A stretch of DNA of 14,834 nt from Caldimicrobium thiodismutans (lineage in GTDB: Bacteria; Desulfobacterota; Thermodesulfobacteria; Thermodesulfobacteriales; Thermodesulfobacteriaceae). The number at the start of each line of letters is the position of its first letter. The first letter of the stretch is position 1. This document shows positions 1 to 7,085 of this stretch, piece after piece. The DNA lies in contig PNIE01000040.1 of assembly GCA_002877875.1 (NCBI GenBank), forward strand, positions 1 through 14,834, in the 5' to 3' direction. Both the position numbers and the translations under genes were made by a program. The notes beneath the pieces are model-generated. The model had not been told where the DNA came from, searched no databases, and saw only the letters and a program-made list of their open reading frames with translations.

Positions 1-11
1 AGGAGGAAAAA

Positions 12-926
12 ATGAAGAGGGCTTTTCTAACTTTATTAGGAATCTTGCTTCTTTCTGGATGTGTTTCTACTATGAATGCCGATGAATATTCAACCCTTAA
101 GATCAAAATATTAAATTTAGAGACTATAGTTAAAGAACAGGACAAAAGAATAAATGAGCTTCAGCAGAGGCTTTCTCAGACAGAAAAAAAACTGGAAGAA
201 GAGGTGACAAACAGATTTCTTGAGGCTCAATCTAAATTACTCTCTGAGGTTAGTGATTTAAAAAAGGATCTTCAGCTTCTACAAAGCAAATTTGAGGATA
301 TTCAATTTCAAAAGGAGGCTCAAAGTGATCTTCAAGCTAAAACTTTGGAAGATATTAATACTCGCCTTTCAGCTCTCGAATTAAAGATTAAAGAATTAGA
401 AAGTAAATTGGAAGGCTATTCTAAAGGTGAATCTCCAAAGCCTAACAAGGAGACTCAGGCTAATCAAACAACTACTGAAACTCCTAAGGTTTCAACGAAA
501 GAACCAACTTCTAATCAAACTCAAGGGGCCCCTGAAAAGCCTAAAGAAAAGTTAACTGAGGCTGATCTTTATCAACAGGCCTTTATCCTTTTTGATAAGG
601 GGGATCTAAAGGGAGCTAAGAAGCTGTGGGAGGAATATCTCAGGCTTTATCCTAAGGGAAAATGGGTGCCTCAAACTCACTTTTACTTAGGAGAAATCTA
701 TTTTAAAGAAAAAGATTATGAAGCTGCCATCCTTGAATATCAAAAACTAATTGAAACTCCAGGGCCAAATCCTCTAAAGCCAAAAGCTATGTTAAGACAA
801 GCAGAGGCCTTTTTAGCCCTAAAGGATAAAAAGGCTGCAGAAATTCTCCTCAAAAAAGTTATCAAAAATTATCCTGGCTCAAAAGAGGCCAAAGAGGCAG
901 AAACTATATTAAAAAGACTGAGATAA
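12..926 (+). CDS. ybgF: YbgF/CpoB-like Tol-Pal lipoprotein with coiled coil and TPR repeats
   Basis: 304 aa. The N-terminus is a lipoprotein signal peptide: MKRAF, a hydrophobic stretch, then the lipobox LLSGC with Cys17 as the lipidation site. Residues about 22-140 form a heptad-rich coiled coil. Residues about 140-180 are a Pro/Thr/Gln/Lys-rich linker. Residues about 183-304 are TPR-like repeats with the typical YbgF pattern (YQQAFILFDKGD, FYLGEIYFKEKDYEAAI, YPGSKEA). Proteins of this family work in the periplasm with the Tol-Pal system, coordinating outer-membrane constriction and peptidoglycan synthesis at division. E. coli CpoB is soluble; here the lipobox implies membrane anchoring. A perfect AGGAGG at positions 1-6, five nt before the ATG, fixes the start. 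Upstream tol/pal genes would lie outside the window and are not seen. Family assignment is firm; the precise role is inferred. Confidence 0.88.
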   Translation: MKRAFLTLLGILLLSGCVSTMNADEYSTLKIKILNLETIVKEQDKRINELQQRLSQTEKKLEEEVTNRFLEAQSKLLSEVSDLKKDLQLLQSKFEDIQFQKEAQSDLQAKTLEDINTRLSALELKIKELESKLEGYSKGESPKPNKETQANQTTTETPKVSTKEPTSNQTQGAPEKPKEKLTEADLYQQAFILFDKGDLKGAKKLWEEYLRLYPKGKWVPQTHFYLGEIYFKEKDYEAAILEYQKLIETPGPNPLKPKAMLRQAEAFLALKDKKAAEILLKKVIKNYPGSKEAKEAETILKRLR

Positions 927-935
927 ATTTATCTC
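920..935. terminator. Palindrome between convergent genes, probable bidirectional terminator
   Basis: A perfect 16-nt palindrome, GAGATAAATTTATCTC, spans the ybgF stop codon and the 14-nt gap to the convergent usp gene. It can fold as a 6-bp stem with an AATT loop. A T-rich run follows on the plus strand (TTATTTT) and on the minus strand (AGTCTTTTTAA), so it could end transcription from both sides. The stem is short and AT-rich, which weakens the call. Its position between two convergent stop codons supports it. Confidence 0.45.
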
Positions 936-940
936 TTATT

Positions 941-1429
941 TTATAAAACTTGAACCTCTTCTTCTTCCTTAATTAAAAGCCCTGCTCTATAGGGATTTAT
1001 GGTAATTACTGGAATAGGAGAATTTTTTACCACTCCCTCTGCCACACTTCCAAAGAGAATTTTATCAAGCCCTTTTCTTCCATGGGTTCCCATAACAATA
1101 AAATCTACCCCTTTTTCCTTAGCAACCTCAATAATGGTCTCAACTACCTCTCCCCTTTCAATAATAGGCTCAACTTCTGGATAATCGGAAAAATGAGTTT
1201 TCATAAAATCTTCCATAGATTTTTTAGCTCCTTCATAAAGGGTTTCTTCAAGCTCACCCAAAGTTTTTAAATCCACATATATTCCCTCATAAGCAGAGAG
1301 ATCTTCAAGCACATAGAGAACATAGATTTTAGCTTTAAGCTTCTTTGCAAATTTTTTTACCCAATTAGCAAGAACTGGAGCAACCTCAGAAAAATCAATG
1401 GGAACCAAAAGTCTTTCAAATTCTCCCAT
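941..1429 (-). CDS. Universal stress protein (UspA family)
   Basis: 162 aa, a single UspA domain of usual length. The N-terminus reads LLVPIDFSE, with Asp12 at the usual nucleotide-binding position. The C-terminal ATP-binding signature G-x2-G-x9-G-S is intact: GTHG at 114-117 and GS at 127-128, followed by the family's typical NSPIPVITI strand. This is the ATP-binding class of cytoplasmic Usp proteins, generally linked to starvation, redox and heat stress; the specific job cannot be read from sequence. The ATG has GGAGG seven nt upstream (1437-1441) and its own promoter just beyond, so it is probably monocistronic. It converges on ybgF. The last residues (KEEEEVQVL) form a short acidic tail after the fold. 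Confidence 0.93.
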   Translation of the reverse strand: MGEFERLLVPIDFSEVAPVLANWVKKFAKKLKAKIYVLYVLEDLSAYEGIYVDLKTLGELEETLYEGAKKSMEDFMKTHFSDYPEVEPIIERGEVVETIIEVAKEKGVDFIVMGTHGRKGLDKILFGSVAEGVVKNSPIPVITINPYRAGLLIKEEEEVQVL

Positions 1430-1459
1430 TTTTTTACCTCCAGTAATTTTTTATAAATA

Positions 1460-1488
1460 ATAATATGAGAAAATTATATCAAAGTCAA
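1460..1488 (-). promoter_or_regulatory. Sigma70-type promoter for the usp gene
   Basis: Read on the minus strand: TTGACT at 1488-1483, a 17-nt spacer, then TATTAT at 1465-1460. Transcription would start near 1453, leaving a leader of about two dozen nt that carries the GGAGG of the usp gene. Match and spacing are both good. No extra operator is evident. Confidence 0.65.
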
Positions 1489-1575
1489 GGCTAAAGTTTA
1501 AATAAAAAATTTTAAGAGAAAGTGTTTGAGAAAAAAGGCTTATGCTTTAGAAATAAAAAGGAAAAGACAAACAGG

Positions 1576-1595
1576 CTTTAGGCAAGAGCCTAAAG
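1576..1595. other. Perfect hairpin in the ffh upstream region
   Basis: CTTTAGGC, loop AAGA, GCCTAAAG: an 8-bp perfect inverted repeat with a 4-nt loop, about 80 nt before the ffh start. No T-run follows on the plus strand. On the minus strand a loosely T-rich stretch follows (CCTGTTTGTCTTTTCC), so it might stop transcripts running out of the ffh side. It lies just upstream of the candidate ffh promoter and could also be an operator. The structure is certain; the function is unknown. Confidence 0.4.
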
Positions 1596-1609
1596 ATAAA
1601 GGTTGTGGG

Positions 1610-1638
1610 TTGAATTATAGATGAGGATGTGCTACCTT
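1610..1638 (+). promoter_or_regulatory. Candidate promoter for the ffh operon
   Basis: TTGAAT at 1610-1615, a 17-nt spacer, then TACCTT at 1633-1638 preceded by TGC, an extended -10 element. The predicted start near 1645 leaves a leader of about 30 nt containing a GGGGTGA ribosome-binding stretch. The -10 hexamer is a poor match, so confidence is moderate. Spacing and the TGn extension are in its favour. No better candidate was seen in the 246-nt intergenic region. Confidence 0.4.
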
Positions 1639-1675
1639 ATTAAGTGTTAAATTTAAGGGGTTGGGGTGAGAGAGT

Positions 1676-3001
1676 ATGTTTGAGAATCTTACTGAGCGTT
1701 TGGAGAGGGCCCTTTCTGGTTTTAAAGACCGTGGAAAGCTTAGTCCCGAGGATATCAAAAAGGGGCTTAGAGAGATAAAGCTTGCCCTTCTTGAAGCTGA
1801 TGTAAATTACAAGGTTGTCAAAAATTTTCTTGCAAGGGTTGAGAAAAGGGCCTTAACTTCTGAGGTTCTTGAGAGTCTCACTCCCTTTCAACAAATGGTA
1901 AAAATTGTTCATGATGAGTTGGTTGAAACCTTAGGAGGAAAAGCCCAAGGGTTAAATCTTACGGGGAAGCCTTCTATTATTCTTCTGGCTGGGCTTCAGG
2001 GATCTGGTAAGACTACCACAGCTGCCAAACTTGCTAAATATCTTAAAAAAAAGGGCCACAATCCCCTTCTTTGTTCAACAGATATCTATAGACCTGCTGC
2101 CATTGAACAGTTAAAAGTTCTTGCTGAGAAGGTTGAAACTCCTTTTGTAGAGATAGAGTCAGGAGAAAAACCCCTTGAAATAGCCAAAAAAGCCCTTCTC
2201 AAAGCCAAAGAGCTTGGAAGAGATGTCCTCATAGTAGATACGGCTGGAAGGCTTCATATTGATGAGGCCTTAATGGAGGAATTGAAAGCCCTCAAAGAAT
2301 TTTTAAACCCCCAAGAGGTTATACTAGTGGCGGATGCTATGATGGGGCAAGATGCCGTTAATGTGGCCCAAACCTTCCAAGAAAGGATTGGTCTCACAGG
2401 AATAATACTTACCAAAGTGGAGGGTGATGCCAGAGGAGGAGCAGCCCTCTCCATTAAAGAGGTAACAGGCTGTCCTATTAAATTCTTAGGAATAGGAGAA
2501 AAACTTGAGGCCTTAGAGGTTTTTCATCCAGAAAGGCTTGCTTCCCGAATTCTTGGAATGGGAGATATTCTGACTTTGGTAGAAAAGGCTCAAGAGGCCT
2601 TTGACTTAAAGAGAGCTCGAGAATTAGAGAAAAAGCTTAAAAAACTACAGTTTGACTTAGAAGATCTAAGAATTCAATTACAACAGATGAAAAAACTGGG
2701 ATCTTTTAAAGATATTTTGGGTTTTCTCCCTGGGATAGGTTCAAAACTTGACAAAATCCCTATAGATGAAAAGGAAATAAAAAAAATGGAGGCTATTATC
2801 AATTCTATGACTCTACAAGAAAGAAGAAATCCCCACATTATTAATGCCAGTAGAAAAAGACGAATTGCCAGGGGCTCTGGAACAACGGTGCAGGATGTTA
2901 ATAAGCTCTTAAGAAGTTTTGAAGAAATGAAAAACCTTATGAAACATTTCAAACAGCCTGGAAGGATGCAAAACCTTCTTAGAAGATTTATAGGGGTTTA
3001 G
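1676..3001 (+). CDS. ffh: Signal recognition particle GTPase Ffh (SRP54)
   Basis: 441 aa, close to the usual length. It binds signal sequences of nascent membrane proteins and, with 4.5S RNA and FtsY, delivers ribosomes to the Sec translocon. Domains: N about 1-95; G about 96-295 with P-loop GLQGSGKTT (106-114), DTAGR (188-192) and the family's DARGGAALS (251-259); M about 296-441 with the RNA-binding SRKRRIARGSG motif. The G4 motif reads TKVE (246-249) where the family has TKxD, an unusual Asp-to-Glu change. The M domain has only about seven Met, with Leu/Ile replacing others, as known in thermophilic SRP54. It is first in a tight operon; smpB begins 2 nt after the stop. No SRP RNA gene was seen nearby. 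Identity is certain. Confidence 0.97.
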   Translation: MFENLTERLERALSGFKDRGKLSPEDIKKGLREIKLALLEADVNYKVVKNFLARVEKRALTSEVLESLTPFQQMVKIVHDELVETLGGKAQGLNLTGKPSIILLAGLQGSGKTTTAAKLAKYLKKKGHNPLLCSTDIYRPAAIEQLKVLAEKVETPFVEIESGEKPLEIAKKALLKAKELGRDVLIVDTAGRLHIDEALMEELKALKEFLNPQEVILVADAMMGQDAVNVAQTFQERIGLTGIILTKVEGDARGGAALSIKEVTGCPIKFLGIGEKLEALEVFHPERLASRILGMGDILTLVEKAQEAFDLKRARELEKKLKKLQFDLEDLRIQLQQMKKLGSFKDILGFLPGIGSKLDKIPIDEKEIKKMEAIINSMTLQERRNPHIINASRKRRIARGSGTTVQDVNKLLRSFEEMKNLMKHFKQPGRMQNLLRRFIGV

Positions 3002-3003
3002 GG

Positions 3004-3465
3004 ATGCCTCAAAAAATAGTTTGCACCAACAGAAAGGCTCATCATCTCTATGAGATAGAAGAAACTCTTGAGGCAGGGATCCAACTCCTTGGTTGTGAAG
3101 TTAAATCCTTAAGAGAAGGAAGGGCCAATCTTAATGATAGCTTTGCAAGGGTTGTTGATGGTGAAGTTTATCTGTATAATTTCCATATAAGCCCCTATCC
3201 TCATAGCTTTGAGGCCAAAAAGCTTGATCCTACACGCACAAGGAAGCTTCTTTTACATAAGAGAGAAATCAAACGCCTCTCAGGAAAACTTCAATTAAAG
3301 GGCTATACCCTTATCCCTTTAAAAGTGTATTTCAATGAAAGAGGTCTTGCTAAGGTTGAACTTGCTTTAGCTAAAGGTAAAAAAGTTTTTGACAGAAGAG
3401 AAGACATAAAGAAAAGAGAGCTTGATAGGGAGCTTCATAGAAAATACAAAGGAAAGATTAAATAA
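3004..3465 (+). CDS. smpB: SsrA-binding protein SmpB
   Basis: 153 aa, normal family length. SmpB binds tmRNA and the decoding centre of stalled ribosomes, starting trans-translation. Diagnostic segments are present: NRKAHHLYEIEETLEAGIQL near the start, GCEVKSLREGRANL, the YLYNFHISPY strand, LDPTRTRKLLLHK, and GYTLIPLKVYFNERGLAKVELALAKGKK. The basic C-terminal tail (DRREDIKKRELDRELHRK) is the helix that enters the mRNA channel. The ATG follows the ffh stop after 2 nt, and its ribosome-binding stretch (AGGGG) lies within the last ffh codons, so translation is probably coupled. No tmRNA gene is visible in the window. Confidence 0.98.
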   Translation: MPQKIVCTNRKAHHLYEIEETLEAGIQLLGCEVKSLREGRANLNDSFARVVDGEVYLYNFHISPYPHSFEAKKLDPTRTRKLLLHKREIKRLSGKLQLKGYTLIPLKVYFNERGLAKVELALAKGKKVFDRREDIKKRELDRELHRKYKGKIK

Positions 3466-3471
3466 TCCTTA

Positions 3472-6432
3472 ATGCGGCCTCTTTATCTTTCAGTAAAGGG
3501 TTTTGGACCCTATCTTAAAGTTGAAATTAATGAAGATATCTTTAACTTAATCCACAGAGAAAGGCTTTTTTTAATCACAGGGGAAATTGGGGCTGGAAAA
3601 ACTACTCTTTTTGATGCCATTCTTTTTTCCCTCTTTGGAGAAGCCTCTTTCCCAGAAAGATCTGCCAAAGACCTAATCTCCCACCTGTTAAAAAAAAATC
3701 CACAAATTCTCCCTGAAGTAATTTTTAAATTTTTCTTTGGTGGTAAAACTTATAAAATTGTAAGAAGACCTGCCTTTGGAAGACACAATGCAAGTGTCTC
3801 CTTATGGATCAACGACATACTCTATTCTCAGAAAAGTCAAGAGGTATCTCAAAAAATAAAAGAGCTTTTAGGACTAGAAGCCAAACAATTTAAAAAAGTC
3901 TTTCTTATTCCCCAGGGAGAATATCGTGAAGTAATCCTCTCAGAACCTAGAGAGAGAAAGGAGCTTTTTGAAAAACTCTTTGATACTGCCTTTTTAGGAA
4001 GACTTGAAGAATTCTTTAAAAATAAGGTTAAGCTCCTTAAAGAAAAAATTTCTTCATTAAGAGAGAAAGAAAGAGAAATTTTAGCTCTGGCTGAAGTCTC
4101 ATCTTTTGAAGAACTCATGGAAAAAATACTTTATCATGCTTCAGAAATTTCTAAAGGAGAAAGCAAGCTTTCTTCTGTTAGCGCCAAACTAAAGTCTCTC
4201 GAAGAGGAGCTAAAAAAGCTTGAGAAAGCCCACGAATTACTATCCAATTATTTCAAACTGAAAGAGGAAAAGATTCAGCTTGAAAATAAGAAAGAGGAAA
4301 TAGACTCTCTTAGAGAGAGGGTCTTTAAATTAAAAGCTCTTATGGAAAATCTTTATCATTATGAGACGATAAGAAAGCTTTGGGTACAACTTCGGCAAAA
4401 AGCTAAACAAAGAAAAGATCTCTTTAGTGCTTCTATTAAGCTTAAAGAAGAACTCTCCAATACCCAAGAAGAGTGGGAGAAACTAAGAGAAAGAGAACCA
4501 GACCTTGAAAAAAAGAAGGAAATCTTTCTTCAAAAGAAAAGGGCATTTGAGGCTATCCAAAGATACCAAGAACTTTTAAAGGAATTAAGAGAAATGGAAG
4601 ATAAGCTGATGAAAATCGAAGAAGAAAGAAACAATCTTGAGAAAGAAATAGAGAAAAGGGAATTTTTTAGGGACTATCTTGAAAAGCAGAGAAAACTCTC
4701 AGAATTAAAGAAAAAAGAAAGAGATTTAAGACTCTACCAGGAAAAGAAAGAGGAGTATCAAAAGCTTCTAAAAGAAAAGGAGGAGCTTGAGAAAAAAAGG
4801 GACGAGTTAAAGGAGGAAATAGAGAGTCTTGAAAGAAAGGCTATAGCTATAAAGCTTGCTGAAACTCTAAAAGAAGGTGAGCCTTGTCCAGTTTGTGGCT
4901 CAAAGGTTCATCCTCATAAAGCCAGTGCAGATCTTTTTCTCTTTAGCCTTGATCCCAAAAAAAAAGAGCTTGAAAAGCTAGAAATCTTTTTGGAAAAGGA
5001 AAAAAGTCTCCTTTCCCAAAGAGAAGGAGAACTCTCCATCTTAAAGGAAAGGCTTCCTGAAGATGAAAAATTTTTTTATCTCCAACTGAGAGAGCTTGAA
5101 GAAACCTTAAAAGCCCTTGAAAATATTTCCCTTACTTTTAAAAATTCTGAAAATTACGAAACAAAAGAGAGAGAATTAAATAAAGAGCTTGAAAAACTTA
5201 ATTTAAAAAAGAAAGAACTTGAAAGGGAGTATATTGAACTTCAGGCTAAGAAAGGAGCCATAGAAGAAAAATTAAAAACCTTAGAGGAGTCCCATTTTTA
5301 TGGTGAACAGCCTGAAGAGGATAAACTAAAAAGGGAAATTCAAGAACTTGAAAAATTTTTTCAAGAATATGATAATGAAAAAAGGGCCCTTGAGGAAAGA
5401 TTGAAAAATCTTCAGAAAGAATTGGTTGAGAACCAAACTAAACTCCAAGATTTACAGAGGGAACTTGAGGAAAAAGTATCTGAATATAGGAACTCTTTAC
5501 GCATTTTAAAGGAGCTTATTAAAAGGGGAATTTTCAAAAATTTTCAAGAACTAAAGGATTATTATCAAGATCTAAGCAATCTTAAAAATTACGAAGAGAA
5601 AATCCAATCCTTTGAGGAAAATTTTAGGCGAAACAAAAGGGCTCTTGAAGAGTTAAAAAGGGACTTGGAGGGATTGGGAGTTTTCTTAGCAAAAGAGGAC
5701 CTTGATCAGTTAAAAGAGCTCCTTGAGGCTATAAACAAGAAAAAAATAGATTTATCTGAAAAAAGACAGAATCTGTCTGAGAAAAGAGATCAGATTCTTG
5801 GTGAGGTAAAGAAGATTGAGGAAGTTCTAAAGAACCTGGAAAAACACAAAAAGCGTTATGAAGAAATTCTTGAGGAAAAGAGGTCTCTTGAAGAGGAATA
5901 TCCCTATCTTGAAAAGATCTTTAATTTATTATCAGGAAACACCTCCAAGATTTCCTTTCATTCCTATGCGCTTTCTAAGTATCTCTCTTTAATATTAAAA
6001 AGAGCCAGTTTCTATCTTTCAGACTTCACTTTAGGGCGCTATCGTTTTGTAGAGGGTGAAGTTTTTACCAAACAATTTATTCTTGAAGTTTTTGATAATT
6101 ATACTGGAACAAAGAGAGAGGTAAAAACCCTTTCAGGAGGAGAATCCTTTTTAGCTTCTCTTTCTTTTGCCCTTTCTTCCGCAGATATTCTTATTAGTCT
6201 CTCCAAAAGAGGTCCCTTTGAAACCCTCCTAATAGATGAAGGTTTTGGCTCCCTTGATGAAAAGACTCTTGAAAGGGTTATTCAGGGCTTGCTTCAGGTT
6301 TCCCAAAAAACAGGGAAAATCGTGGGAATAATCTCCCATTTAAGAGAACTAAAAGATCGCTTCCCTGTGGTAATTGAGGTTATAAAAGATAGAGAAAAGG
6401 GTAGTCGATTAAAAATTTGGAGGAATTTTTGA
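3472..6432 (+). CDS. sbcC: SbcC/Rad50-type ATPase of the SbcCD DNA-end nuclease
   Basis: 986 aa, typical of SbcC. SbcC is an SMC-like ATPase that with the nuclease SbcD opens hairpins and processes blocked DNA ends. The N-terminal ATPase half has Walker A GEIGAGKTT (37-45) and Q-loop FLIPQGE (Gln148). Two long Lys/Glu-rich coiled-coil arms flank a zinc hook CPVCG (Cys472, Cys475). The C-terminal half has signature LSGGE (888-891 for SGGE) and Walker B LLIDEGFGSLD (Asp922, Glu923). All catalytic elements are intact. The start gives the family's MRPLxLxxxGFGP beginning; no good Shine-Dalgarno precedes it, so it may depend on ribosomes finishing smpB 6 nt upstream. The usual partner gene sbcD is not adjacent and not in the window. 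The stop overlaps the mobA start. Confidence 0.96.
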   Translation: MRPLYLSVKGFGPYLKVEINEDIFNLIHRERLFLITGEIGAGKTTLFDAILFSLFGEASFPERSAKDLISHLLKKNPQILPEVIFKFFFGGKTYKIVRRPAFGRHNASVSLWINDILYSQKSQEVSQKIKELLGLEAKQFKKVFLIPQGEYREVILSEPRERKELFEKLFDTAFLGRLEEFFKNKVKLLKEKISSLREKEREILALAEVSSFEELMEKILYHASEISKGESKLSSVSAKLKSLEEELKKLEKAHELLSNYFKLKEEKIQLENKKEEIDSLRERVFKLKALMENLYHYETIRKLWVQLRQKAKQRKDLFSASIKLKEELSNTQEEWEKLREREPDLEKKKEIFLQKKRAFEAIQRYQELLKELREMEDKLMKIEEERNNLEKEIEKREFFRDYLEKQRKLSELKKKERDLRLYQEKKEEYQKLLKEKEELEKKRDELKEEIESLERKAIAIKLAETLKEGEPCPVCGSKVHPHKASADLFLFSLDPKKKELEKLEIFLEKEKSLLSQREGELSILKERLPEDEKFFYLQLRELEETLKALENISLTFKNSENYETKERELNKELEKLNLKKKELEREYIELQAKKGAIEEKLKTLEESHFYGEQPEEDKLKREIQELEKFFQEYDNEKRALEERLKNLQKELVENQTKLQDLQRELEEKVSEYRNSLRILKELIKRGIFKNFQELKDYYQDLSNLKNYEEKIQSFEENFRRNKRALEELKRDLEGLGVFLAKEDLDQLKELLEAINKKKIDLSEKRQNLSEKRDQILGEVKKIEEVLKNLEKHKKRYEEILEEKRSLEEEYPYLEKIFNLLSGNTSKISFHSYALSKYLSLILKRASFYLSDFTLGRYRFVEGEVFTKQFILEVFDNYTGTKREVKTLSGGESFLASLSFALSSADILISLSKRGPFETLLIDEGFGSLDEKTLERVIQGLLQVSQKTGKIVGIISHLRELKDRFPVVIEVIKDREKGSRLKIWRNF

Positions 6433-7085
6433 AAGTTAAGGGTCTAATTCTTGCAGGTGGAGAGGGAAAAAGAATAGGAGGTAAGAAGCCCTTAAGACTC
6501 CTTTTTGGAAAACCTCTTATCTATTGGGCATTAAGACCTTATCTGGAGGAAAACTTAGAGGTTTATATCTCTGTCAGAGATAAAACTCAAGAAGAAGAAA
6601 TTAAAGAGGCTCTCTTAAGAGAAAAGATTTCTCTTGATAAAATTTGGTTCCTTTTGGATGAGCCTTTTTGTAAAGGAAAAGGGCCTTTAGGTGGTCTTTT
6701 TTCTGGTATGAAGGCCTGCCAAGAATTAACCTATCTGCTTGTTTCAGCGGTAGATCAACCCTTTCTTACCCGCGAGATTTTTAAGCCTCTTCTTGAAAAG
6801 GCAATAAGCCATACTTCCAAAGCCTGTGTTTATAGGGTTGATGGAAAGATAGAACCTCTCCCAGGGGTCTATTCCTCTGAACTCTCAGAGATCCTTAAAA
6901 ATTTTATACTTTCTTCCTCAAAACCCAGTTTTAAGTCTTTCTTAGATTATCTACACTCTCAAAATTTAGTTGTCTTTTTAGATTATGTTACTAAAATAAA
7001 AAAAGAGGGATCTCCCTTTTTAAATATTAACTTTTTAGAAGACCTTAAGGCTGCAGAAGATGTTTTTTACACCAGAAAAATTTGA
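6429..7085 (+). CDS. mobA: Molybdenum cofactor guanylyltransferase MobA (NTP-transferase fold)
   Basis: 218 aa from the chosen start. MobA attaches GMP from GTP to Mo-molybdopterin, giving the MGD cofactor of DMSO-reductase-type enzymes such as formate dehydrogenases. Seen: LILAGGEGKRIGGKKPL (6-22), the nucleotide-binding loop with its Lys; GPLGGLFSGM (86-95); SAVDQPFL, with Asp109 at the metal-binding position; and FLNINFLEDLKAAE near the end, the family's closing motif. Start: an in-frame TTG at 6417 would give 222 aa but itself overlaps GGAGG (6419-6423). The TTG at 6429 sits 5 nt after that GGAGG and overlaps the sbcC stop as TTGA, a classic coupled start, so it is preferred. The 3' end overlaps the next gene by 26 nt. 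A related MobA-like nucleotidyltransferase of other specificity is possible. Confidence 0.85.
   Translation: MKVKGLILAGGEGKRIGGKKPLRLLFGKPLIYWALRPYLEENLEVYISVRDKTQEEEIKEALLREKISLDKIWFLLDEPFCKGKGPLGGLFSGMKACQELTYLLVSAVDQPFLTREIFKPLLEKAISHTSKACVYRVDGKIEPLPGVYSSELSEILKNFILSSSKPSFKSFLDYLHSQNLVVFLDYVTKIKKEGSPFLNINFLEDLKAAEDVFYTRKI

Noticed and set aside
1430..1675. A possible SRP (4.5S) RNA or tmRNA next to ffh/smpB.
   Set aside because: I found no GGAAG-type SRP loop and stem and no tRNA-like or tag-peptide sequence in the spacer.
4000..5900. Repetitive A/G-rich stretch inside sbcC looking like low-complexity repeats.
   Set aside because: It encodes the Lys/Glu-rich coiled-coil arms of SbcC and shows no exact repeat unit.
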